Under the pieces are notes generated by a model. The model was given only the letters and a program-made list of their open reading frames with translations, was not told where the DNA came from and searched no databases. A stretch of 10,612 nt of DNA from positions 64,434-75,045 of the forward strand of contig DDEH01000027.1 of assembly GCA_002336085.1 (NCBI GenBank), read 5' to 3'. The position numbers and the translations under genes were made by a program. This stretch comes from Flavobacteriales bacterium UBA1959 (GTDB lineage Bacteria > Bacteroidota > Bacteroidia > Flavobacteriales_D > Sanyastnellaceae). Positions 1 through 7,142 of the stretch are shown one piece after another (within the stretch, counting starts at the first letter, position 1; the number at the start of each line of letters is the position of its first letter).

Positions 1-345
1 GAAGTACTGGATTGGCTGGCACATCGATGTTCCGCTTTAAATGAATACGGCATCGAACAATTGATTGTCGACCCCGGGTTTGGTTTTGGGAAAACTGTAA
101 AACACAACTTCCAACTGCTTCACTCTTTGTCAGACTTTCACTCATTGAATTGTCCCTTACTCGTGGGAATAAGCCGAAAGTCCATGGTGTGGAAAAGTCT
201 AGACACAACACCTGAAGAAGCACTCAACGGAACAACCGCTTTGCACGCATGGGCATTGGAACGAGGAACGCAAATACTGCGCGTACACGACGTTAAGGAA
301 GCGATGGAAACCGTGAAGTTGTTCCTTCAGCTACATCCCAACTGA
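1..345 (+). CDS. folP: Dihydropteroate synthase, C-terminal part (5' end outside window)
   Basis: Folate biosynthesis enzyme of the cytoplasm that condenses 6-hydroxymethyl-7,8-dihydropterin diphosphate with p-aminobenzoate to give dihydropteroate; it is the sulfonamide target. The reading frame is open from base 1, so only the last 114 residues are visible. They show the family's DPGFGFGKT pterin-binding motif (visible residues 24-32), the substrate-loop signature GISRKSM, a GTTALHAWAL helix, and the closing VHDVKEAMETVKL segment typical of the C-terminal end of this TIM barrel. The end is normal, with a TGA stop. The gene converges on the minus-strand secreted-protein gene across 33 bp in which I see no convincing hairpin terminator. 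In many Bacteroidetes folP is followed by a diadenylate cyclase gene (from memory); here it is not. Identification is firm. Confidence 0.95.
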   Translation, partial: EVLDWLAHRCSALNEYGIEQLIVDPGFGFGKTVKHNFQLLHSLSDFHSLNCPLLVGISRKSMVWKSLDTTPEEALNGTTALHAWALERGTQILRVHDVKEAMETVKLFLQLHPN

Positions 346-378
346 ACAGGCTTGGGAGGTCAGGACTTGAGCATTCGT

Positions 379-2268
379 TTATCGCTGCACTGCAAAACGA
401 ACTGAGGCACCGGTTTCGTCCTGGAGAACGTAGAGCCCTGATGACAACTCATTGATGTTCAGATGTAAACCTGAAGCTCCTGGAAGGTTGGTCCATCGTT
501 TGCAGCATTTTCCAGCCATGTCATAGGCTGCGAGATCCCCCTTCCATCCATCAATCCGAATCACGTCACTTGCTGGATTGGGAAATACGTGAAAGGCAGG
601 GCGTTCATCCGCGTCGGAAACTGCAGTAGTCGTCGAAGGTGCAATAGCATTTGATGGCTGCACCATGAAAAAGTGGGTCATTGAACTCACCGCAACATTG
701 CCACTTGGGAAGTAGGGATAATTGCTCCATGTTCCGTCAAATACTGGAGCATCAGACGATGGATTGGTGTCAAAATAACCCACCAATTCTAACTCACCTG
801 TAGGCGCATCATTCAGGTCTAAAATGCGCAAGCCACTCAAGTAGTTCGACTGATACATCTTGTCCCCAATGATGTACATATTGTGATCGATGGATTCAAC
901 GTCTGCTTCGAAGAATCCTACGATAAATGGATTCTCTAGGTCTGCCATGTCCATGATGTACGTCCGCGTATTGTTGCCGAAATCCTGCTCATCAAGCTCG
1001 TCGTTAAAATAGCAATAACGATGGTTTTCGCCTACATATCCTTGGTGCGTGTAACCCGATTGCTGATAGGTCAATTGAGAAACGAGCGACACATCTGACT
1101 TGTCCTCGGCGTCCACAATTGCCAAGCCACTATAACCGTTGAAACAAATAACAATTTCGCGGCCAAAATAATCCTCATCAGGTCCTTGGTAGACAATTGG
1201 ATGCACATCATGCGAGTATGCTCCATCGTAAGAACCAACCAAGTTAGGCTCCTGAGGGTTTGTCAAATCAAGGATGTGAAGACCTCCGGAAAACGTACTC
1301 GTGCCAATAGCGTATGCATATCCTGTCTCTTCATTGATCATGATGTTGTGTGCACTGCCAAACCCTCCATAGAAACCGTCAGGGTCCAACTGCGTGACTT
1401 CGTTTAATGGCAACTCCATCAGAGCATCCAAATTTATGATTTGAATACCATGGCCTCCTGCTTCGGAGACAATAAAAGCATGGTTGTTGTATACTTTGAT
1501 ATCCCTCCATAGGCTTGGAGACGTCGATGTTGGAATATTGGCAAAGTAATTCATGTCCGTGGGGTTCGTGACATCGATAAACGCCGTTCCGTTCGAACGG
1601 CCATATATTGCAATTTCACGGCCAGAATCAGGATCTGTCCACCCCCAACAATCATTGCCGTTGTCACCTCCACCAAGTTCCGCAATTGGAGCAACATCAA
1701 GCAGTTCAACATTCCAACAAGGATAGCCACCAGAATTGACAGAGGGCCCTTGTGGAGCAAGCGTTACATCATAGAAGAAATAGTAATAATTGAACTCATT
1801 TTCTCCTTGAATACTCGTCCCGGTGATGGCACCATACGGTCCCAATTCATACGGGTAGTTGATGTCACTGTTCAAATCATCCCGCCAAAGTTGTGGATTG
1901 TCGGAGATTGAACCCAATCCGTATGTCCCCGGACCCAGATCCCAATTGAATTCGACAACGCTCTCACCATCAGGCAAATCAAAAATATCGGCCATAATCA
2001 CATCACCTTCTGCCGTCATCATGGACAAAGAGCGCGGACCCGGACCGTTGGCAAAAACCTTTGCGGACAGCAGCGTAACGGGCTGATTGATTTCTAAAAT
2101 GTTAAAATAATTGCTATTATCGTGGTATTGGCCTTCTTGCGTATCTGATAAGCCTCCCGTTGCAGGCTCGCCTTCGCCTCCCGATAATTCACACGGAAAA
2201 AGGGATTGAGAGTTTCCCGCAACCGCGAACAATATTGCAAATAGGAACGTAGTCAATTTCAATTTCAT
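379..2268 (-). CDS. T9SS-sorted secreted protein with choice-of-anchor B (LVIVD-type) propeller
   Basis: A 629-residue exported protein of unknown biochemical role. Residues 1-22 form a Sec signal peptide (basic MKLK start, hydrophobic core, small residues before the likely cut). Residues about 25-175 look like a beta-sandwich module with an aromatic end (YYYFFYDVTL). Residues about 183-540 match the choice-of-anchor B family: CWNVELLDVAPIAEL, CWGWTDPDSGREIAIYG, SNGTAFIDVTNP and WRDIKVYNNHAFIVSEA, followed by repeated blades of the type GLHILDLTNP, GLAIVDAED and GLRILDLND. Residues about 559-629 are a Por/T9SS type A sorting domain (FHVFPNPASDVI, then AYDMAGK and SSGLYVLQ), so export through the type IX system to the surface or medium is inferred. 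A 62-bp gap separates it from the upstream peptidase gene on the same strand, so co-transcription is possible, but it also has its own promoter-like sequence. The family assignment is good; the function is not known. Confidence 0.9.
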   Translation of the reverse strand: MKLKLTTFLFAILFAVAGNSQSLFPCELSGGEGEPATGGLSDTQEGQYHDNSNYFNILEINQPVTLLSAKVFANGPGPRSLSMMTAEGDVIMADIFDLPDGESVVEFNWDLGPGTYGLGSISDNPQLWRDDLNSDINYPYELGPYGAITGTSIQGENEFNYYYFFYDVTLAPQGPSVNSGGYPCWNVELLDVAPIAELGGGDNGNDCWGWTDPDSGREIAIYGRSNGTAFIDVTNPTDMNYFANIPTSTSPSLWRDIKVYNNHAFIVSEAGGHGIQIINLDALMELPLNEVTQLDPDGFYGGFGSAHNIMINEETGYAYAIGTSTFSGGLHILDLTNPQEPNLVGSYDGAYSHDVHPIVYQGPDEDYFGREIVICFNGYSGLAIVDAEDKSDVSLVSQLTYQQSGYTHQGYVGENHRYCYFNDELDEQDFGNNTRTYIMDMADLENPFIVGFFEADVESIDHNMYIIGDKMYQSNYLSGLRILDLNDAPTGELELVGYFDTNPSSDAPVFDGTWSNYPYFPSGNVAVSSMTHFFMVQPSNAIAPSTTTAVSDADERPAFHVFPNPASDVIRIDGWKGDLAAYDMAGKCCKRWTNLPGASGLHLNINELSSGLYVLQDETGASVRFAVQR

Positions 2269-2273
2269 CGCTA

Positions 2274-2300
2274 CAAATTCAGTGATTTATAATAGAACAA
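2274..2300 (-). promoter_or_regulatory. Candidate Bacteroidetes-type promoter very close to the secreted-protein ATG
   Basis: Read on the minus strand, TGAATTTG (2274-2281) matches the Bacteroidetes -7 consensus TAnnTTTG at five of its six fixed bases. A TTG (2298-2300) lies 16 bp upstream, just short of the usual 17-19 bp spacing for the -33 element. Only 5 nt separate the box from the ATG at 2268, so a transcript starting about 7 nt after the box would be almost leaderless. The alternative is read-through from the upstream peptidase gene. This rests on pattern match alone. Confidence 0.35.
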
Positions 2301-2330
2301 CACAGGCGGCAAATGGTTGCCAACCCTCCT

Positions 2331-4433
2331 CTATTTTTTTTGGTATTCGTTATTTTCAGGAAGCAGCCCATACGTGGCACTGTAGCGAAGCATCTGTGAC
2401 GCAAAGTCATCTGGATACGTCACTTCGACTGCTCCAATTTCGCCTCCCTCAACATAAACTGCCTGCATTTCAGGGTTGATGAAACCACCATATGGAGCAA
2501 TGCCCAAAGAAGCAGAACGATCTATAACTTCCTGATGAACGGCCTGGTCAACTTTCACACCGTATCCCTCGACCAACGCCTTCGCCGCATTGTAATCACC
2601 CTGAGACTTGATGCGCTGAACCTCCATCAGTAATTCGCCGAAAAGCACACGCAATCCCTCGTAGTCTTTTACGTCCAAGAATGTGTTACCATCGCGTTCA
2701 ACTTTAACTACGATTCCCTCCGCTTCACCCCTCTCAAAGCACCAATGGCTAATCCAGGCACGATTCCGCATGTGTGCCTCTTCTATGTTTGCGCCCAATT
2801 CGAGACGACGCAATTGGAGCATCATTCCATTGCGCATGTAACTATCGTACTCTGCTCTGCCCGTCTCCAAAGTTTCCATCAATCCCAATTCTAGCATCTT
2901 CTCATCCAGCATGAAATACAATGCCACAAGATCTGCACGGCCCTCCTCCAAGGTAGAACTATACTCCTTGATGGTTTGCTTGGGCTCGCCGATACCTTCT
3001 TCCAATTTGCCCGATGCGTGACCGATTACCTCGTGCATAGCTGTGTGCAACTTACCTGCCAAAGCACCGTGGGCATTGCTCATTTCCATTTCAAGATCGT
3101 CGTGAGCAAATTCACTCAAAATTCCTCCTCCACCTGCGCGATCATAAGCTTCAACGATGTTTCCTAAACTGACTGACTTTGATCCATGTACCACACGAAT
3201 CCAATTTGAATTCGGAAGGTTCACTCCAATTGGTGTACTCGGAGAGGCATCCCCAGCTTCTCCAGCCACATTAACCACATTATAGGTGATTCCGACAACC
3301 TCATCCTTTTTGTGTTCCGGCATAAAGGGCATATTGTCCTCAAACCATTGGGCATTGTCCATGAGCACGGCCATTCTCTCACTCGCGTCAAAATCCTTGA
3401 TTTGAACAACGGTTTCATAGCTACCGGTGTATCCCAAAGGATCATTGTATACCTCTACAAACCCATTGATATAGTCCACATCACCCTCGGTATCCTGGAC
3501 CCAGTTGATGTTGTACAATTGCCACTTCTCCAAGTCGCCTGTTTCATAATAGGCGATTAGGTTGCGAAATGCCGCGGCCTGCTTGTCATTTTCAGCATAC
3601 TGCATCGCTTGGTTCAGCCAGTATACAATTTGAGCTATGGCCTCGCCATACAAACCACCGACGTGGTATACTTGCTCCTCAATTTCGCCATTGGCATTTT
3701 TGACCAGCCGTGAGTTCAGACTATACTCAACGGGAGTTCGGTCTCCTTCTTGTACAATGCTTTCCAAATATGCCTGAGCTTCTGCCGTAGTGACATCGGG
3801 TGCATAGAAGTTCACCGCAGACCCTTCCACCAATCCCTTGGTTGCATCCTGCTCAACCTTTTTTGATTCGACCGCTGGGTCAAAAATCACCGCACGAATT
3901 TCATCGCTCACTTCGGAACCCATCGCCCCAAGAAGTTCATCAAAATAAGCCTCTGAAAATTCAGGGAGCAGCTTAGTATTGGCATAATGATGGTGAATCC
4001 CGTTCGAAAACCATATGCGCTTCAAGTACGTTTCAAAACGGTTCCAACCCACGGTATTCTTGTCTCCTTCAAATCCCGTGTAAATGGACTCAAGGAGGTT
4101 TCTAACACGAAGGTTGTAGCGATTGTTTTGATCGTACATAATGTCACGGCCGCTCAGACCTGCTTGATTCAAGCAATAAACCAAGGCCCTTTGACGATTA
4201 TCAAGTTTATCCCAGCCTCCAATCTGATAACGCACCATTTTTAAATCAGCAAATTGTTCTGTCTGCCACACAAATCCTTCTGCATCAGGGTCGCTGGCTC
4301 CATTGGATTCTAAAGCAAAAGAGCTCCAGTCGTTTTCAGTTTGGCCTTCTCCTTTTGGAGCTGTTCCACATCCGGAAGAGAAAAAAGCAGCAAGTGCTAG
4401 AAACAGTACTGAAATGGTTGAATATGTGCGCAT
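2331..4433 (-). CDS. M49 family (dipeptidyl peptidase III-like) zinc metallopeptidase, lipoprotein
   Basis: A 700-residue metallopeptidase. DPP III enzymes remove dipeptides from the N-terminus of oligopeptides. The zinc signature HEVIGH (residues 467-472) has the HEXXGH form with one extra residue that defines M49, and the second motif EEGRAD (496-501) supplies the third zinc ligand, a glutamate. The ATG at 4433 is chosen over the in-frame ATG at 4478 because it gives a clean signal: MRTYSTISVLFLALAAFFSSGC, with Cys22 as probable lipidation site (SSGC, a loose lipobox). I see no acidic surface-export signal after the cysteine, so a periplasm-facing anchor is the simplest guess. Length is close to the roughly 675-740 residues usual for the family. 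The gene diverges from the permease gene (69 bp between starts) and lies 62 bp upstream of the secreted-protein gene. The coding sequence ends in an A8 run just before TAG. The family call is firm; substrate and dipeptidase activity are inferred. Confidence 0.93.
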   Translation of the reverse strand: MRTYSTISVLFLALAAFFSSGCGTAPKGEGQTENDWSSFALESNGASDPDAEGFVWQTEQFADLKMVRYQIGGWDKLDNRQRALVYCLNQAGLSGRDIMYDQNNRYNLRVRNLLESIYTGFEGDKNTVGWNRFETYLKRIWFSNGIHHHYANTKLLPEFSEAYFDELLGAMGSEVSDEIRAVIFDPAVESKKVEQDATKGLVEGSAVNFYAPDVTTAEAQAYLESIVQEGDRTPVEYSLNSRLVKNANGEIEEQVYHVGGLYGEAIAQIVYWLNQAMQYAENDKQAAAFRNLIAYYETGDLEKWQLYNINWVQDTEGDVDYINGFVEVYNDPLGYTGSYETVVQIKDFDASERMAVLMDNAQWFEDNMPFMPEHKKDEVVGITYNVVNVAGEAGDASPSTPIGVNLPNSNWIRVVHGSKSVSLGNIVEAYDRAGGGGILSEFAHDDLEMEMSNAHGALAGKLHTAMHEVIGHASGKLEEGIGEPKQTIKEYSSTLEEGRADLVALYFMLDEKMLELGLMETLETGRAEYDSYMRNGMMLQLRRLELGANIEEAHMRNRAWISHWCFERGEAEGIVVKVERDGNTFLDVKDYEGLRVLFGELLMEVQRIKSQGDYNAAKALVEGYGVKVDQAVHQEVIDRSASLGIAPYGGFINPEMQAVYVEGGEIGAVEVTYPDDFASQMLRYSATYGLLPENNEYQKK

Positions 4434-4490
4434 GGTTATGGGTTTAACGTCTGGCAAGGTAATGAAAGTAAGAAGCATTTGTACACCACC

Positions 4491-4498
4491 TATCTTTG
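4491..4498 (+). promoter_or_regulatory. TAnnTTTG promoter element of the LptF/LptG operon, near-leaderless start
   Basis: TATCTTTG is an exact match to the Bacteroidetes -7 element TAnnTTTG. It ends 4 nt before the GTG at 4503. Initiation normally falls about 7 nt beyond this element, which would put the first transcribed base at or next to the GTG. No TTG lies 17-19 bp upstream, so the -33 element is weak or absent. An in-frame TGA at 4497-4499 overlaps the element, so translation cannot start further upstream. Confidence 0.5.
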
Positions 4499-4502
4499 AA
4501 CT

Positions 4503-5912
4503 GTGAGAAGATTCGCCCGACTCTTACTGCGCAATTTCTTGGCGCCATTGGCGGTTACCATGCCCGTTGCGCTGTTCATATTGGACATGCAATTTCTATG
4601 GGTTTATGCCGATGATCTCATTGGCAAAGGATTGGCCCCGTGGGTAATTGGTGAGCTCATGCTATACGCCTCTGCGCGGTTAGTTAATCTTGCACTTCCA
4701 CTGGCCATACTCGTCGCCTCCATCATGGCCATGGGGTCTTTGGCTGAAAAAAACGAGTTGACCGCATTGAAATCCGCCGGAATGTCACTGCCAAGGATAA
4801 TGCGGCCTTTGACCCTTACCATGGTAATCATCGCATGCGGAGCATTTTGGTTTTCCAATGCCGCTTGGCCAGTAGCCAATCTCAAATTTCGCGCTTTGCT
4901 TTTTTCAGTCACCAAGCAGAAGCCTGCTTTGAACCTGACGGAAGGAGTTTTTTACAACGGTATTGAAGGATTTGCGATTCGTGTAAACGAAAAAGCCGAA
5001 GACGGCACCCTTGGAGATGTATTGATCCATGATCACCGAGAGGGAAAAACTGGCGTGTCACGTGTCATTCGTGCAAACAGCGGCACAATGGTACAAACTG
5101 CAGATCGACTCATACTGACTCTAAATGATGGAGCCAGTTATGAAGAAGACCTAGAGCAATCAAAACGACGAAAAGAACGTCTTCATCCGCACATTGCATC
5201 GGTATTTGAGCGGCAAGTCTTCGAAATCGATATGACTTCATTGGATTTTAGTAAAGTGGACGAAGGGTTGTTCAAGCGTGCACACGAAATGATGACCGTC
5301 AGTCAGTTGGCTGTTGCCATAGATTCACTTGAACGTGTCAAGATTGACAAGTTCGTCGACATTGAACGCTATGGCGCCCGGCAAACAACTTTGCTCAAGG
5401 ACACCATCAACTTACAAGCCCTTTCCGTTGTTACAGCCGGTGGAGCCATCCTTAATGCTCTAAGTCCAACAGAACAGCGAATGGCATTTGACGGGGCACG
5501 GAGCCTTGCAAGGAATGCGCGCCAAGGAATTGCGAATGCCATGGAAGAAATTCAATCCAAAAAAACTGCACAGGATCGGCATGCAATTGAGTGGCATAGA
5601 AAATTTTTTCTTGCTCTCAGCTGTGTTTTGCTGTTTTTTATTGGTGCGCCGCTTGGTGCAATCATTCGAAAAGGCGGACTCGGAATGCCCACTGTACTCG
5701 CCATCATGATTTTCCTTGGCTATTACATTATATCCATTGTTGGCGAGCAAATGATTCGTGCCGGGAGCATCGAGCCTTGGCTGGGCATGTGGATGAGTAC
5801 ATTTGTTTTGATACCATTGGCATTTTTTCTGACTTGGAAAGCATCGCGTGATTTGGGGAAAATCTCCTTTGCGTGGCGAAAACGCGCCGCTTCGGAAACC
5901 AATAACAACTAA
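4503..5912 (+). CDS. LptF/LptG family lipopolysaccharide export permease
   Basis: A 469-residue inner-membrane permease. LptF and LptG pair with the ATPase LptB to extract lipopolysaccharide and pass it to the periplasmic bridge. Three N-terminal membrane segments are visible (about 13-36, 50-72, 100-122), with the Bacteroidetes-type features MQFLWVYADDLIGKG and LPLAILVASIMAMGSLAEKNELTALKSAG. A periplasmic beta domain follows from about 125 to 215. A charged helical stretch (about 320-365) leads to three C-terminal segments (about 368-388, 395-415, 427-447) containing GAPLGAIIRKGGLGMP. It is longer than the roughly 360 residues of the E. coli proteins, as is common in Bacteroidetes. The start is GTG at 4503: an in-frame TGA lies just upstream, and the next ATG (4560) would cut into membrane segment 1. 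Which of the two subunits it represents cannot be told here. The glycosyltransferase gene follows after 27 bp. Confidence 0.92.
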   Translation: MRRFARLLLRNFLAPLAVTMPVALFILDMQFLWVYADDLIGKGLAPWVIGELMLYASARLVNLALPLAILVASIMAMGSLAEKNELTALKSAGMSLPRIMRPLTLTMVIIACGAFWFSNAAWPVANLKFRALLFSVTKQKPALNLTEGVFYNGIEGFAIRVNEKAEDGTLGDVLIHDHREGKTGVSRVIRANSGTMVQTADRLILTLNDGASYEEDLEQSKRRKERLHPHIASVFERQVFEIDMTSLDFSKVDEGLFKRAHEMMTVSQLAVAIDSLERVKIDKFVDIERYGARQTTLLKDTINLQALSVVTAGGAILNALSPTEQRMAFDGARSLARNARQGIANAMEEIQSKKTAQDRHAIEWHRKFFLALSCVLLFFIGAPLGAIIRKGGLGMPTVLAIMIFLGYYIISIVGEQMIRAGSIEPWLGMWMSTFVLIPLAFFLTWKASRDLGKISFAWRKRAASETNNN

Positions 5913-5939
5913 ATTAGCGGGCTTAACCCTCTCGAAAAA

Positions 5940-7142
5940 ATGCGCATTCTCCAGCTTTGCCACAAACCCCCGCGACCAAGCACAGATGGCGGATGCAGAG
6001 CAATGGATGCACTCACTCGAGGCTTAATTGCCTCCGGAGAACACGAGATCAAAGTTCTCACGGCCGCAACCGCAAAGCACCCATTCCTCGCTGACAAAAT
6101 GGATGCAGACTACTTACAGGCCACGAACATTGAGTCCGTTCACCTCGATACTAGGCTCAATAAACTCGATGCACTTTCGAATCTTGTCACGGGAGACAGT
6201 TACAACATCACTCGATTTTTCTCCCTTGACTTTGAGAATATCCTTACCGATATTTTGCGGAAAACAGCTTTTGATGTGGTCATATTCGAAAGCCTTTTTA
6301 CTGCACCTTATTTGCGCACAGTAAGAAAGTTTTGCGACGGATCCGTCATATTACGGGCTCACAATATTGAGCATCGCATTTGGAAGCACCTCGCTAGAGA
6401 AACAAAGCCGCTCACGAAGAGAATATACTTGAGATGGCTAGCGGACCGATTGGAAGAATACGAGATCAATATCATGAGTGACTTTGATTGCATCGCAGCA
6501 ATCTCTGAAGATGACAAGCGCCACTTCGAAGAACTTGGGTGTACCGTTCCAGTGCATGTGCTTCCGTTTGGACTTGATTCTGCTGAATTGCCTCCTGCGA
6601 GCCATGGTCCTGTCGACCATATTTTCCACCTCGGAGCCATGGATTGGCGGCCAAACATTCAGGGGATTGATTGGTTTATAGGCAATGTTTGGCCACTTGT
6701 AATGCAACAAATGCCCAGTGCTAAGCTGTGCCTTGCAGGCAGAAACTTCCCGAAAGATGTGCCTTGGAAGCAGGTAGCTAATATTGAAATTTTGGGCGAA
6801 GTTGCCAATGCTTGGGACATGATGACCGGAGAAGGCATTATGATTATCCCTCTGCTTAGTGGAAGTGGAATGCGCATCAAAGCCATCGAAGCCATGGCAG
6901 GAGGCCGCCCGGTTGTGTCTACAACCATCGGGATGGAAGGAATTGAAGGGAACGATCGCGAACATTTTCACCTGGCTGATTCGCCGGAAGAATTTGCCGG
7001 AAGAATTGTAGAAATACTATCAAACCCCGAGGAGGCCGAAGCGATAGGAGAAAGAAGTCGAGCTTTCGTTTTAGAACATTTTGAAAACCAATCATTGGTG
7101 AACCGATTGCTGCACGAACTCGAACATTCCGAGACGCTTTGA
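5940..7142 (+). CDS. Glycosyltransferase, GT4-like (GT-B fold)
   Basis: A 400-residue cytoplasmic or membrane-associated glycosyltransferase expected to move a sugar from a nucleotide donor to a lipid- or glycan-linked acceptor. The N-terminal Rossmann half opens with MRILQLCHKPPRPSTDGG, a glycine-rich acceptor-side loop, and carries RAHNIEHRIW at 139-148, typical of this subgroup. The C-terminal donor half has MDWRPNIQGIDWF from 234 and the nucleotide-sugar segment GSGMRIKAIEAMAGGRPVVST from 308, where Glu317 sits in the conserved EAM position. No membrane segment is seen. It begins 27 bp after the permease stop with only an A-rich stretch before the ATG and no clear Shine-Dalgarno. Its stop overlaps the next start (TTGA). 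Context with the LPS permease suggests envelope glycan synthesis; donor and acceptor are unknown. Confidence 0.9.
   Translation: MRILQLCHKPPRPSTDGGCRAMDALTRGLIASGEHEIKVLTAATAKHPFLADKMDADYLQATNIESVHLDTRLNKLDALSNLVTGDSYNITRFFSLDFENILTDILRKTAFDVVIFESLFTAPYLRTVRKFCDGSVILRAHNIEHRIWKHLARETKPLTKRIYLRWLADRLEEYEINIMSDFDCIAAISEDDKRHFEELGCTVPVHVLPFGLDSAELPPASHGPVDHIFHLGAMDWRPNIQGIDWFIGNVWPLVMQQMPSAKLCLAGRNFPKDVPWKQVANIEILGEVANAWDMMTGEGIMIIPLLSGSGMRIKAIEAMAGGRPVVSTTIGMEGIEGNDREHFHLADSPEEFAGRIVEILSNPEEAEAIGERSRAFVLEHFENQSLVNRLLHELEHSETL

Noticed and set aside
347..369. Imperfect direct repeat (CAGG.CTTG / CAGGACTTG) in the folP convergent gap
   Set aside because: Two short copies only, in a 33-bp gap; expected by chance and with no further copies noticed in the window.
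2315..2325. Short palindrome GGTTGCCAACC between the two minus-strand genes as a terminator
   Set aside because: The stem is only 4-5 bp and no T run follows in the minus direction, so it is not a credible intrinsic terminator.
2325..2330. A perfect AGGAGG (minus strand) just after the M49 stop codon
   Set aside because: It is about 56 nt from the next ATG, no start codon with a meaningful frame follows at ribosome-binding distance, and this phylum uses such sites little.
4455..4462. Minus-strand TTACCTTG as promoter box for the M49 peptidase
   Set aside because: It departs from TAnnTTTG at two fixed positions and has no TTG at the expected distance upstream; not strong enough to call.
5460..5963. 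A 167-codon open frame on the minus strand across the permease 3' half
   Set aside because: It lies antisense to a well-supported membrane protein gene, and its translation has no recognisable domain and an implausible mixture of residues. It is a shadow frame.
6438..6971. A 177-codon open frame on the minus strand inside the first glycosyltransferase
   Set aside because: It is antisense to conserved glycosyltransferase motifs and has no family features or start context of its own.
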